Source: Pseudomonadota bacterium
GTDB lineage: Bacteria > Pseudomonadota > Gammaproteobacteria > Burkholderiales > Burkholderiaceae_E
Direction: 5' to 3'
Assembly: GCA_963204785.1 (NCBI GenBank)
Contig: CAUJHG010000001.1
Span: forward strand, 1-35,514
DNA: 35,514 nucleotides
The notes under the pieces are model-generated. The model worked only from the letters and a program-made list of their open reading frames with translations. It did not search any database and had not been told where the DNA came from. Shown one piece after another: positions 18,056-25,859 of this stretch. The position numbers and the translations under genes are program-made. Within the stretch, counting starts at the first letter, position 1. Each line of letters starts with the position of its first letter.

Positions 18056-18886
18056 ATGAGCCAGACGAAGACGCAGGTCGATCGCGACGAGGCGGCGGTG
18101 AGCCTGCTGGTGGTCGAGGATCGGCCGATCATCCGGCGGGGGCTGGCGCTGATGCTCGAGACCGAACCGGGGGTGCGGGTGGTCGGACAGGCCGCCGACG
18201 GCGCGCAGGCGCTCGCGCTGGCGCAGGCGCTTCGCCCCGACGTCGTGCTGATGGACCTGCGGATGCCGGTGATGGACGGCGTCACCGCGACGCGCCTGAT
18301 CTCCGAGCGGCTTCCGGGCACGCGGGTCGTGGTGCTGACCACCTTCGACGACGACGAGCTGGTCTTCGAGGCGGTGCAGGCGGGAGCGCACGCATACCTG
18401 CTCAAGGATGCGAGCGAGGCCGAGCTGCTCGAGACGGTCAGGGCGGTCCACCGCGGCGAGTCCAGGCTCTCGCCTACGGTGGCGCGCAAGGTGCTCGAGC
18501 AGTTCCGCGGGCTTGCGAGCGCTGCAGCGGCCGATGGGGCCTGGCGGGCCGCGGAGGCGGCAGCGGCGGATGCGCCACCTGCGGGCGCGTCGGCGCCCTG
18601 GACAGCGGCGGGGACCGCGCTCGGGACGGCGGCCGGCGTGCGGCGCAGCGACGCGCCTGCCGGTGCGCCTGCCGGTGCGCGGCAAGCGCTTGCGGACGAG
18701 CCGCTCAGCGAGAAGGAACAGCGGGTGCTCGGCCTGCTCTGCGAGGGTCTGTCCAACCGCGAGATCGCGGCGCGGATCTTCCTGGCCGAGGGCACGGTGA
18801 AGAACTACGTCAGCCGCATCATGGAGAAGCTGCACGCGCGCAGCCGCATCGAACTCGCGCTCAGGGCAAAGGGGCGCAATCCGTGA
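18056..18886 (+). CDS. NarL/LuxR-family response regulator with a long linker
   Basis: The 276-aa regulator has a receiver domain (about 15-135; phosphoacceptor Asp67 in VVLMDLRMP, conserved Lys117) and a C-terminal LuxR helix-turn-helix (about 216-272; LSEKEQRVLGLLCEGLSNRE and GTVKNYVSRIMEKLHARSR). It pairs with the divergent HisKA_3 kinase. The start at 18056 follows AGGAAGG; an in-frame ATG at 18035 is possible. Unusual is the roughly 65-residue Ala/Pro/Gly-rich linker (150-215), whereas NarL-type regulators are usually about 210-220 aa in total. Part of the linker comes from a 12-bp tandem duplication at 18653-18676 (GCGCCTGCCGGT twice). Target genes are not known; the adjacent flavoprotein and catabolic clusters are candidates. 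Confidence 0.92.
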   Translation: MSQTKTQVDRDEAAVSLLVVEDRPIIRRGLALMLETEPGVRVVGQAADGAQALALAQALRPDVVLMDLRMPVMDGVTATRLISERLPGTRVVVLTTFDDDELVFEAVQAGAHAYLLKDASEAELLETVRAVHRGESRLSPTVARKVLEQFRGLASAAAADGAWRAAEAAAADAPPAGASAPWTAAGTALGTAAGVRRSDAPAGAPAGARQALADEPLSEKEQRVLGLLCEGLSNREIAARIFLAEGTVKNYVSRIMEKLHARSRIELALRAKGRNP

Positions 18887-18939
18887 GCCCTGCGTCGGCG
18901 CGGCTGCAGACCCCCCGGTGGCGCAGCGGACGTCCCCGA

Positions 18940-18955
18940 GCGCGTGCGCACGCGC
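18940..18955. other. 16-bp perfect palindrome between convergent genes
   Basis: GCGCGTGCGCACGCGC is its own reverse complement. It lies in the 99-bp gap between the response regulator stop and the TPP enzyme stop. It may be a terminator-type cruciform with no loop, a protein site, or chance in a GC-rich gap. Confidence 0.35.
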
Positions 18956-18985
18956 AGCCGGCGCCCGCCCGCACGGCTCGTACGC

Positions 18986-20641
18986 TCAGGGTGCGATCGC
19001 CCGCTTGAGGGCGCGCGCAGCGGGCGCCGGCAGGGCGGGAAGCGAGCGCAGCAGCCAGGGGAGCAGCCTGCGCCTGGCCCCCGACAGGGACTCCGGAACC
19101 ACGGCCTCGATCAGGTGCGGACCCGGCCGGGAGAGCGCGTACTCGAAGGCGGAGCAGAAATCCTCCGCGGTGCTGGTGCGCACCCCGTGCACCCCCATCG
19201 CCTGCGCGAGCTGGGCGTAGTTCAGCTGCGGGCCTCCCAGGTCGAGCTGGGCGCGCGCCCTGGCGCCGCCTTCGCCCGCGCCCACGCGGTCGAGTTCGAC
19301 GTTCAGCACCGAGTACGAGGCGTTGTTGAAGATGATCGCGGTGACGTCGAGCCCCTCGCGCGCCATCGTCCACAGCGCCTGGATCGTGTACATCGCGGTG
19401 CCGTCGCCGATCAGCGCCACCACCGGACGCTGCGGGCAGGCGATTGCCGCGCCGACCGCGTTCGGCAGCCCCTGGCCGATCGCGCCGCCGGTGAGGGTGA
19501 GCAGGTCGTGCCTCGGGCAGCCCGCAGTCATGACGTTGAGCAGCAGGCCGGAGGTGATCGCCTCGTCGATGAGGATGGCGTCGTCGGGCAGCAGGTGCCC
19601 CACCGCCTTGCAGACCTTGGGGGCGGTGAGCGCTCCCCGGGGGCGCGGCGGGCGCGATGGCGCCTGCAGGCGCGGCGTGGCCCCGGTCGCGCCGAGCGCG
19701 CCGGCGAGCGCCTCGAGGCTCGCGGTCGCGTCCTGCGACGGCGCGCACAGGGTGTGCACCGTGCAGCCTTCGGGGACGAGGTCGCCGGGCTTGCCCGGAT
19801 AGGCGAAGAAGGACACCGGCGCCTTCGCGTCGACCAGGATCAGGTGCTCGACGCCGGCCAGCTGCACGCCGACCATCTCGGCCAGGTAGGCGACGCGCTC
19901 GACCGCGGGCAGGCCCGCGCCGCGCTCCATGCGGGTGGGGAAGACCTCGGCCAGCAGGCGCACGCCGCAGTGCGCCGCGATGCGGGCGGCAGCCAGCAGG
20001 CCCGGCTCGCGCAGCGCCGCGCCCCCGAGCAGGAGGGCGCTGCGGCGTCCCGAGCGGATCGCCGCCGCGATCGCGTCGACGATCGCCGCATCGGCCGCCG
20101 GCGACATCGGGGCCGGCGCGGCGGGGCAGGGCTGGCCGCCTTCGCCCCAGGACACGTCCGCCGGCAGGATCAGTGTGGCCACCTGCCCGGGCCGGCTGCG
20201 TGCCGCCTGAAGGGCGTCGACCGCGTCCTGGCAGAGCTGCGCGGTGCTCGCGCTGGTGCGCACGAAGCCCGGCGAGACGTTGCGCGCCACCGTCTCGATG
20301 TCCGACTGCAGCTGTGCGTCGTACTTCACGTGGCCGGTGGCGTGATCGCCGACGATGTTGAGCAGCGGCACCTTCCCCTTGCGCGCGTTGTGCAGGTTGG
20401 CCAGGCCGTTGCCCAGCCCGCAGCCCAGGTGCAGCAGCGTGGCTGCGGGCTTGCCCGCCATCCGGGCGTAGCCGTCGGCCGCGCCGGTGGCCACGCCTTC
20501 GAACAGCGTCAGCACCGCACGCATCCGCGGCTCGCCGTCGAGCGCGGCGACGAAGTGCATCTCGCTGGTGCCCGGGTTGGTGAAGCACACCTCGATCCCG
20601 GCGTCGACCAGGGTCCTCAGCAGCGCCTGCGCACCGTTCAT
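18986..20641 (-). CDS. Thiamine-diphosphate-dependent enzyme (acetolactate synthase / benzoylformate decarboxylase-like)
   Basis: The 551-aa protein has the three-domain TPP enzyme fold. The catalytic Glu48 is in TLFEGVATGAADGYARM, the central domain spans about 185-320, and the TPP-Mg motif runs from GDG (412-414) to NN (439-440). Its N-terminus (CFTNPGTSEMHFVAAL) and GGAIGQGLPNAVGAAI look like the catabolic branch annotated as acetolactate synthase large subunit or benzoylformate decarboxylase, not the biosynthetic IlvB, and no small regulatory subunit is present. It should cleave or decarboxylate a 2-oxo acid, or carry out carboligation. The start overlaps the GMC oxidoreductase stop (ATGA). 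Substrate unknown; neighbours suggest an oxidised alcohol or ring-cleavage product. Confidence 0.85.
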   Translation of the reverse strand: MNGAQALLRTLVDAGIEVCFTNPGTSEMHFVAALDGEPRMRAVLTLFEGVATGAADGYARMAGKPAATLLHLGCGLGNGLANLHNARKGKVPLLNIVGDHATGHVKYDAQLQSDIETVARNVSPGFVRTSASTAQLCQDAVDALQAARSRPGQVATLILPADVSWGEGGQPCPAAPAPMSPAADAAIVDAIAAAIRSGRRSALLLGGAALREPGLLAAARIAAHCGVRLLAEVFPTRMERGAGLPAVERVAYLAEMVGVQLAGVEHLILVDAKAPVSFFAYPGKPGDLVPEGCTVHTLCAPSQDATASLEALAGALGATGATPRLQAPSRPPRPRGALTAPKVCKAVGHLLPDDAILIDEAITSGLLLNVMTAGCPRHDLLTLTGGAIGQGLPNAVGAAIACPQRPVVALIGDGTAMYTIQALWTMAREGLDVTAIIFNNASYSVLNVELDRVGAGEGGARARAQLDLGGPQLNYAQLAQAMGVHGVRTSTAEDFCSAFEYALSRPGPHLIEAVVPESLSGARRRLLPWLLRSLPALPAPAARALKRAIAP

Positions 20642-22251
20642 CGCCAGTCCTCCCTGATCATGTCGGCCCCTTTCTCCCCGACCATGTAGGTGGGTGCGGT
20701 GGTGTTGCCCCCCGGAATGGCGGGGAAGATGGAGCTGTCCACGACGCGCAGCCCCTGCAGCCCGTGCACGCGCAGGCGGGCGTCGACCACGCTGTCGCGC
20801 GCGTCCGGCCCCATCCTGCAGCTGCCGACCGGGTGGTAGTTGGTCCCCGCGGCGTTGCGGCAGAAGCGCTCCCAGTCCTCGTCGGTGCGGCAGTCGGCGG
20901 TGCGCAGGTCGCGCCCCACGCGGGCGCGCAGCGTCGGCGTGTCGAACACCCGCCGGACCTCGCGCAGGCCCTCGATCATGGTGCGCATGTCCCGAGGGTC
21001 GGAGAAGTAGCGGAAGTCGACCACCGGGTCGTCCTCCCAGCGCGGACTGGACAGGCCGACGCTGCCGCGGCTTTCGGGGTGCAGCAGCAGCACGTGGGTG
21101 GACAGGCCGTGCTTGAAGTAGATGTCGCGGCCGTGGTCCATCGCCAGGATGACCACGAACTCGTACTGGATCTGCGGTCGCGACGCCTCGGGCGTCAGGC
21201 GCATGAAGCCCGTGACCTCGGCGAAGTTCGTCGTGAGCATCCCGCGGCGCTCGTCCCGCCAGCGTCGCCAGGCGCGCCGCAGCGCGGCCGCCCCGGTGGG
21301 CGAGATCCCGATCAGGTCCGGATCGCCGGGCACGTGGTGCCCCATGATCACGTCGACGTGGTCGTGCAGGTTCTGCCCCACTGCGGGCAGGTGGTGCACG
21401 AGCCGGATCCCCAGCGCCTGCAGCGCGCGCCCGTCGCCCACCCCCGAGAGCTGCAGCAGCTTGGCCGAGAGCACGCCGCCGGCGCTGACGATCACCTCCT
21501 TGCGTGCGCGCAGCACCTGACGGCGCCCCTGGCGCACCACCTCGACGCCCACTGCGCGCAGGCCCTCGAACAGGATCCGCGTGACGTGGGCCTCGCACTG
21601 CAGGCTCAGGTTCGCTCGGGTGCCCAGGTGCGGGAGCACGTAGGCCTGGCCGGCGTGGTGGCGCTCGCCGTTCTTCATCATCACCTGGGTGGTGCGAAAG
21701 CCCTCCTGGGTCTCGCCGTTCAGGTCCGGGTTGGCCGGCCAGCCCGCTTCGGCGCAGGCCTGGTGGAGGATCGCGTGCCAGGGGTTGTCGGTGCGCAGCT
21801 CTTCGACCCAGACCGGACCGTCGTTGCCGTGGAAGGCGTCGCGGAAGGTCTGGTTGTTCTCGCTGCGGCGGAAGTAGGGCAGCACCTCGTCCCAGCCCCA
21901 GCCCGGGTTGCCCGCGGCACGCCAGTCGTCGTAGTCGAGGCGGTTGCCGCGCATGTACATCAGCGTGTTGATCGAGGTTCCGCCGCCGAGCCCGCGCCCC
22001 AGTGGATGGTAGGCCCTGCGATGGTTCAGCCCGGGGTCCTCGACGGTGCGCAGGCCCCAGTTGTAGCGGCTGCGGCGTGGACCGTAGACCAGCGCCGCCA
22101 GCGCGGCGTTGCTGCCGAGCAGCCCGCTGCGCTGCCCCGGCCCGGCCTCGAGCAGCAGGACCTGGTGGGCCGGGTCTTCCGACAGTCGCGACGCCACCGC
22201 GCAGCCGGCAGGGCCGGCGCCGACGACGATGAAGTCCTGCTCGGCGTTCAC
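20638..22251 (-). CDS. GMC-family FAD oxidoreductase (choline dehydrogenase-like)
   Basis: The 537-aa flavoprotein oxidises an alcohol to an aldehyde or ketone. IVVGAGPAGCAVASRL (8-23) binds FAD, GRGLGGGTSINTLMYMRG is GMC signature 1, and VIVSAGGVLSAKLLQLSGVG signature 2. Near the C-terminus NYHPVGSCRMG carries the active-site His, and GNTTAPTYMVGEKGADMI closes the FAD fold. Start is GTG at 22249-22251 with no strong ribosome site, 19 bp after the stop of the KstD-like gene, so translation may depend on that gene. The alcohol substrate cannot be read from sequence; GMC enzymes act on choline, aliphatic and aromatic alcohols, polyethylene glycol and sugars. Confidence 0.92.
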   Translation of the reverse strand: MNAEQDFIVVGAGPAGCAVASRLSEDPAHQVLLLEAGPGQRSGLLGSNAALAALVYGPRRSRYNWGLRTVEDPGLNHRRAYHPLGRGLGGGTSINTLMYMRGNRLDYDDWRAAGNPGWGWDEVLPYFRRSENNQTFRDAFHGNDGPVWVEELRTDNPWHAILHQACAEAGWPANPDLNGETQEGFRTTQVMMKNGERHHAGQAYVLPHLGTRANLSLQCEAHVTRILFEGLRAVGVEVVRQGRRQVLRARKEVIVSAGGVLSAKLLQLSGVGDGRALQALGIRLVHHLPAVGQNLHDHVDVIMGHHVPGDPDLIGISPTGAAALRRAWRRWRDERRGMLTTNFAEVTGFMRLTPEASRPQIQYEFVVILAMDHGRDIYFKHGLSTHVLLLHPESRGSVGLSSPRWEDDPVVDFRYFSDPRDMRTMIEGLREVRRVFDTPTLRARVGRDLRTADCRTDEDWERFCRNAAGTNYHPVGSCRMGPDARDSVVDARLRVHGLQGLRVVDSSIFPAIPGGNTTAPTYMVGEKGADMIREDWR

Positions 22252-22270
22252 GGGCCGGGCGCAGGCGGGC

Positions 22271-23872
22271 TCAGCCCGCGATCGCGCGCGCCGCCGCGCG
22301 CGCGGTCAGGATGCACCCCGGCAGGAAGGTGCCCTCCAGCGAGCGCTTGCCGCTGGCGCCGCCGCCGCCGAAGCCGGCAGCCTCGCCGACGCAGAACAGC
22401 CCCGGGATCGGCGCGTCGTGGCCGTCGAGCACGCGGCTGTGCAGGTCGGTGCGCAGCCCGCCCAGGCTCTTGCGCGTGATCAGCTGCATGCGGATTGCTA
22501 TGAACGGGCCGGCCCCCTTGCGCTGCAGGGGGGCCGGCTTGCAGGTGCGCAGCCGGTCCGGGCCCCACTGGCGGGCGTGCAGGATGCGGCGGATCTGGTC
22601 GTCGTTGTGCAGCCGCGCGCCCCGGGCGAAGTTGGCGTCGAAGGCGTCGGCCGTGGCCTGCAGCACCTCCGGGCGGACGTCGTGCGAGCAGGTCAGCGCG
22701 TTCATCTTCGCCGCCAGCTCGGGCAGGGTCCCGGCGACCAGGAAGTCCGCGCTCTCGCGCTGCATCTGGCGCACCAGCCGGTGGTTGCCCAGCAGCGTCT
22801 CCTTCAGGAACAGCGGGAACTGCATGTCGCGGATCCGCTGGTTGTGCTCGGCCCCCGAGATCGCGAACTCGCGGGCCGCGATGCGCCAGTTCAGCAGGTG
22901 CCAGGTCCAGGGCTTGGCCTGGGCGGCAACGCGCTGGCACAGCCAGTGGGTGTCGAAGCCGGTCACCAGGGGCTCGGGCCCGATCCGCCTGCCGCTGTGG
23001 TCGAGCCACAGCGCCGACTTGCAGGGGATCGCCGACAGCCCGTGGCCCGGGAAGTGCGGAAAGGGGTGAGGGAAACCGGCCGCGTAGTTCCACATCTCGC
23101 CGGCGTGGGTGATCCGCGCGCCCAGCGCGGCGGCTGCGTGGTGCAGGCTGCCGTCGGCGTAGGGATGGGCGCCGTTGAGCATCGCCGCAGGCATCGGGCG
23201 TCCTGCGGGCCAGTTCGCGCGGACCTGCTCGTGGCTGCCGTTGAGCCCGCCGGTGGCCAGGACCACCACCGGGGCGCGCAGCCGGATCTCCCTGCCCGAG
23301 GCCTCGTCGACCGCCTCCACCCCCTCGATGCCGGCGCCGGCGCGTTCGATCCGGGTCACGCGGTGGCGGTGCAGCAGCGTGAGCCGCCCGCCGCTGTCGG
23401 CCTGGCGCAGCGCGTCGATCATGCGCCGGGTGAGCTCGCGGGAAGTGCCCCAGACGATGTGGTAGCGCGGCAGGCTGTTGCCGTCGCCCTGCATCCCGCG
23501 CTCCACCCAGTTGACCGCGGGCATGAACTTCACGCCCTCCCGGGTCAGCCAGTCGTAGACCTGCGGGCGCGAGTGCTCGACGTAGTGCTGCGCCCAGCGG
23601 CGCGGCCAGTGGTCGTCGGCGCCCAGCTCGCCGAAGCGCAGCCAGTCGGCGAGCGCCCGCTCGGGGGTGTCCGGGATCTTCATCCGGGCCTGCAGCGGGG
23701 TGCCGACCAGGGCCATCCCGCCGAAGGCCCACAGCGCGAGGCCGCCGAGCCGCTCGGGCAGGTCGCGGTCGACCAGCGCGACGCGACGCCCGGCGCGCAG
23801 CAGCTCCAGCGCGGTGACGATGCCGGCCAGGCCCGCGCCGACGATCACCGCGTCGAAGGCATCCGAACGCAT
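22271..23872 (-). CDS. FAD-binding dehydrogenase, KstD/fumarate-reductase-like (COG3573 type)
   Basis: The 533-aa protein begins with DAVIVGAGLAGIVTALELL (FAD-binding) and ends with the conserved CVGEAAGFGGGGASGKRSLEGTFLPGC, which is typical of a widespread but poorly characterised family related to 3-ketosteroid delta1-dehydrogenases and fumarate-reductase flavoproteins. It would introduce or reduce a C=C bond next to a carbonyl, or oxidise a related substrate. CAGGAG precedes the ATG. It sits 22 bp after the L,D-transpeptidase gene and 19 bp before the GMC gene, so it is likely in one transcript. The N-terminal region contains a GGMALVGTPLQARMKIPDTPE segment common to this family. No signal peptide; no Tat motif. 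Confidence 0.83.
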   Translation of the reverse strand: MRSDAFDAVIVGAGLAGIVTALELLRAGRRVALVDRDLPERLGGLALWAFGGMALVGTPLQARMKIPDTPERALADWLRFGELGADDHWPRRWAQHYVEHSRPQVYDWLTREGVKFMPAVNWVERGMQGDGNSLPRYHIVWGTSRELTRRMIDALRQADSGGRLTLLHRHRVTRIERAGAGIEGVEAVDEASGREIRLRAPVVVLATGGLNGSHEQVRANWPAGRPMPAAMLNGAHPYADGSLHHAAAALGARITHAGEMWNYAAGFPHPFPHFPGHGLSAIPCKSALWLDHSGRRIGPEPLVTGFDTHWLCQRVAAQAKPWTWHLLNWRIAAREFAISGAEHNQRIRDMQFPLFLKETLLGNHRLVRQMQRESADFLVAGTLPELAAKMNALTCSHDVRPEVLQATADAFDANFARGARLHNDDQIRRILHARQWGPDRLRTCKPAPLQRKGAGPFIAIRMQLITRKSLGGLRTDLHSRVLDGHDAPIPGLFCVGEAAGFGGGGASGKRSLEGTFLPGCILTARAAARAIAG

Positions 23873-23894
23873 GGGCGGCGCTCCTGCCGGCGGA

Positions 23895-24914
23895 TCAGTA
23901 GACGACCACGCGGTCGCCGACCCTGACCTGCTCGTAGAGCCACTTCGCGGTCTGGTAGTCGCGCAGCTGGCTGCAGCCGTGCGAGCCGCCTTCGTAGCCC
24001 CTGTCCGCGAAGTCCTGCGAGAAGTGGATCGCCACGTTGCCGTGGTAGAAGATCGCGTAGGGCATCGGCGTGCGCTCGCCGAAGATCTTCGAGACGGTGT
24101 CGCTGTTCATGTACCAGATGCGGAATTCGCCTTCCGGGCTGTCCCAGCCGGGCATCGAGAACCTGGCCTCGCGCGTGAACTGCACCTTCCCGTCGACGAC
24201 GTAGGACATCTTCCGCTGCTGCTTGGAGATGCACACCACCTTGCCGGTGGCGCAGCGCGGGTCGAGCTCCTGGCTCAGGATGCTGGCGGGCGGCGCATCG
24301 AACAGCGTCGAGTAGCGCGGGTTGTGGCTGCGCCGCAGCAGCCTTGCCCAGCTGCGCTCGTCCATGACCTCGCTCGCCGGCAGGCCGATGCGCTCGCGCC
24401 AGCCGGCGATCGCCTGCCGCGTGGGCTCGTCGTAGTCGCCGTGCAGCGGGCCCTGGTACAGACCGACCTGGCGCAGCCTGTGCTGCAGCTCCTTCACGTA
24501 GCCGGTCTGCGTCGGGGCAGTGAACCAGGCGCCGACGTCGGTGTTGTTCAGCTCGGCCTCGGTGGGCGGGCGCGAGCGCGACAGCAGCGCGGTCCAGGTC
24601 GCCTGATCCACCACGCCGGTCGGCCGCAGCGCGTGGTCGCGCTGGAACTTGAGCACCGCGGTGCGCGTCAGCCCGTCGAAGCGGTCCATCACGTCGTAGA
24701 CCGCCAGGTATTTCGCGTGCCGCAGGCGCACCTGGAGTTCGCGCACCAGCGGCGACTGCATCCGGAAGCGCAGTTCCTGCGGCAGCAGCGTTCCCTGACC
24801 GAATGAGTCGACCGTCGTCGGGACGCGCATGGCATGCGCTGCGCAGGCAGCCAGCCCCAGAAGCGCCGCCAGGCCGGTGGTCGCCAGGAAGCGGGTCAAG
24901 TGCTCTCGAGTCAT
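23895..24914 (-). CDS. L,D-transpeptidase with two peptidoglycan-binding domains
   Basis: The 339-aa exported protein has an N-terminal signal (hydrophobic stretch about 9-27) with a lipobox-like LAAC ending at Cys24, so it may be a lipoprotein, though cleavage after AHA is also possible. Two PG_binding_1-type repeats follow (about 55-112 and 135-195), then a YkuD domain with His297 (AIHFSQDF) and the catalytic SHGC (His312, Cys314). Such enzymes form 3-3 crosslinks or attach proteins to peptidoglycan. After SHGC the usual V-R-L is replaced by S-Q-L. The ATG at 24912-24914 is used; an upstream TTG in frame at 24932 has no support. It seems to head the leftward metabolic cluster, an odd place for a cell-wall enzyme. 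Confidence 0.9.
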   Translation of the reverse strand: MTREHLTRFLATTGLAALLGLAACAAHAMRVPTTVDSFGQGTLLPQELRFRMQSPLVRELQVRLRHAKYLAVYDVMDRFDGLTRTAVLKFQRDHALRPTGVVDQATWTALLSRSRPPTEAELNNTDVGAWFTAPTQTGYVKELQHRLRQVGLYQGPLHGDYDEPTRQAIAGWRERIGLPASEVMDERSWARLLRRSHNPRYSTLFDAPPASILSQELDPRCATGKVVCISKQQRKMSYVVDGKVQFTREARFSMPGWDSPEGEFRIWYMNSDTVSKIFGERTPMPYAIFYHGNVAIHFSQDFADRGYEGGSHGCSQLRDYQTAKWLYEQVRVGDRVVVY

Positions 24915-25074
24915 CGGTGGATCTGGTGGCAAGGGCGGGCTGGCGACACGCGTGAGCGCTCGTCATCGAGCGCCATCGGTCCGGTCGGAGCGAAGATACA
25001 CCAGCGTTCCGTCGCGGTGGAGAGTCCGGCATCCCTTCACGGTGGAGAGCGTCGCGATCATCGGGCCGCGCGCC

Positions 25075-25103
25075 TTGTCCGGCCGTTGCGAGCGCGCTAC
25101 GAT
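25075..25103 (+). promoter_or_regulatory. Promoter of SDR gene
   Basis: TTGTCC (25075-25080) and TACGAT (25098-25103) are exactly 17 bp apart, ending 21 bp before the ATG, with GCGGAGGT between as ribosome site. The leader would be very short. Confidence 0.5.
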
Positions 25104-25124
25104 TGCGCCCCCGCGGAGGTGCAC

Positions 25125-25832
25125 ATGGACGAGACACTGGCAGGAAGGAATGTGGTCGTCACCGGCGGAGCCGGCGCGCTGGGCGAGGCCGTGGTCGACC
25201 GGCTGATCGTCGCCGGGGCGATCTGCCACGTGCCCACCCACCGGCCCCAGGGTTCGGCGACTCCGATTCCGGACAGGGGCGGGCGCCTGAAGCTCGCCCA
25301 CGGTGTCGATCTCACCGACGAGACTGCGGTCGAGCGCTTCTACGCGGGGCTGCCCGGGCTCTGGGCCTCGGTGCACCTGGCCGGAGGGTTCGCGATGGCT
25401 GCGCTGACGCAGACCACGCGCGCCGACTTCCTGCAGATGATCGAGACCAACGCGGTGACGACCTTTCTGTGCGCGCGCGCGGCGGTCGAGGCGATGCGTC
25501 GCACCGGCCAGGGCGGACGCATCGTCAACGTCTCGGCGCGCCCGGGGCTCGATCCGCGCAAGGGCGCGGGGATGGCCGCCTACACCGCGAGCAAGGCGGC
25601 GGTCGCGGCGCTCACGGTGGCGCTGGCGGAGGAGCTGAAGGGCGAGCGCATCCTGGTCAACGCGATCGCCCCGTCGACGCTGGACACGCCGGCCAATCGC
25701 AAGGCGATGCCGGATGCCGACGTCTCCCGGTGGCTGTCGCCGCAGGCGGCCGCCGAGGCGATCCTGCAGCTGATCTCGCCCTCGAACCTGGAGATCAGCG
25801 GCGCGGTCCTGCCGCTGTACGCGCGCGCCTGA
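25125..25832 (+). CDS. Short-chain dehydrogenase/reductase, function unassigned
   Basis: The 235-aa SDR has the cofactor loop TGGAGALG (13-20) and catalytic Ser137, Tyr153 and Lys157 (YTASK). The usual NNAG motif is replaced by HLAGGF (84-89), seen in a subgroup of SDRs annotated only generally. GCGGAGGT lies 5 nt before the ATG. It is divergent from the L,D-transpeptidase gene and convergent with the Rieske fusion gene, so it is a one-gene transcript. The substrate is unknown. The TTG/TAC promoter directly upstream argues that it is separately expressed. Confidence 0.88.
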   Translation: MDETLAGRNVVVTGGAGALGEAVVDRLIVAGAICHVPTHRPQGSATPIPDRGGRLKLAHGVDLTDETAVERFYAGLPGLWASVHLAGGFAMAALTQTTRADFLQMIETNAVTTFLCARAAVEAMRRTGQGGRIVNVSARPGLDPRKGAGMAAYTASKAAVAALTVALAEELKGERILVNAIAPSTLDTPANRKAMPDADVSRWLSPQAAAEAILQLISPSNLEISGAVLPLYARA

Positions 25833-25859
25833 GCGACGCGCGGCGGCGGCAGGCCCCGG

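Noticed and set aside
24915..24932. Earlier TTG start for the L,D-transpeptidase
   Set aside because: No ribosome site and the signal peptide is complete from the ATG at 24914.
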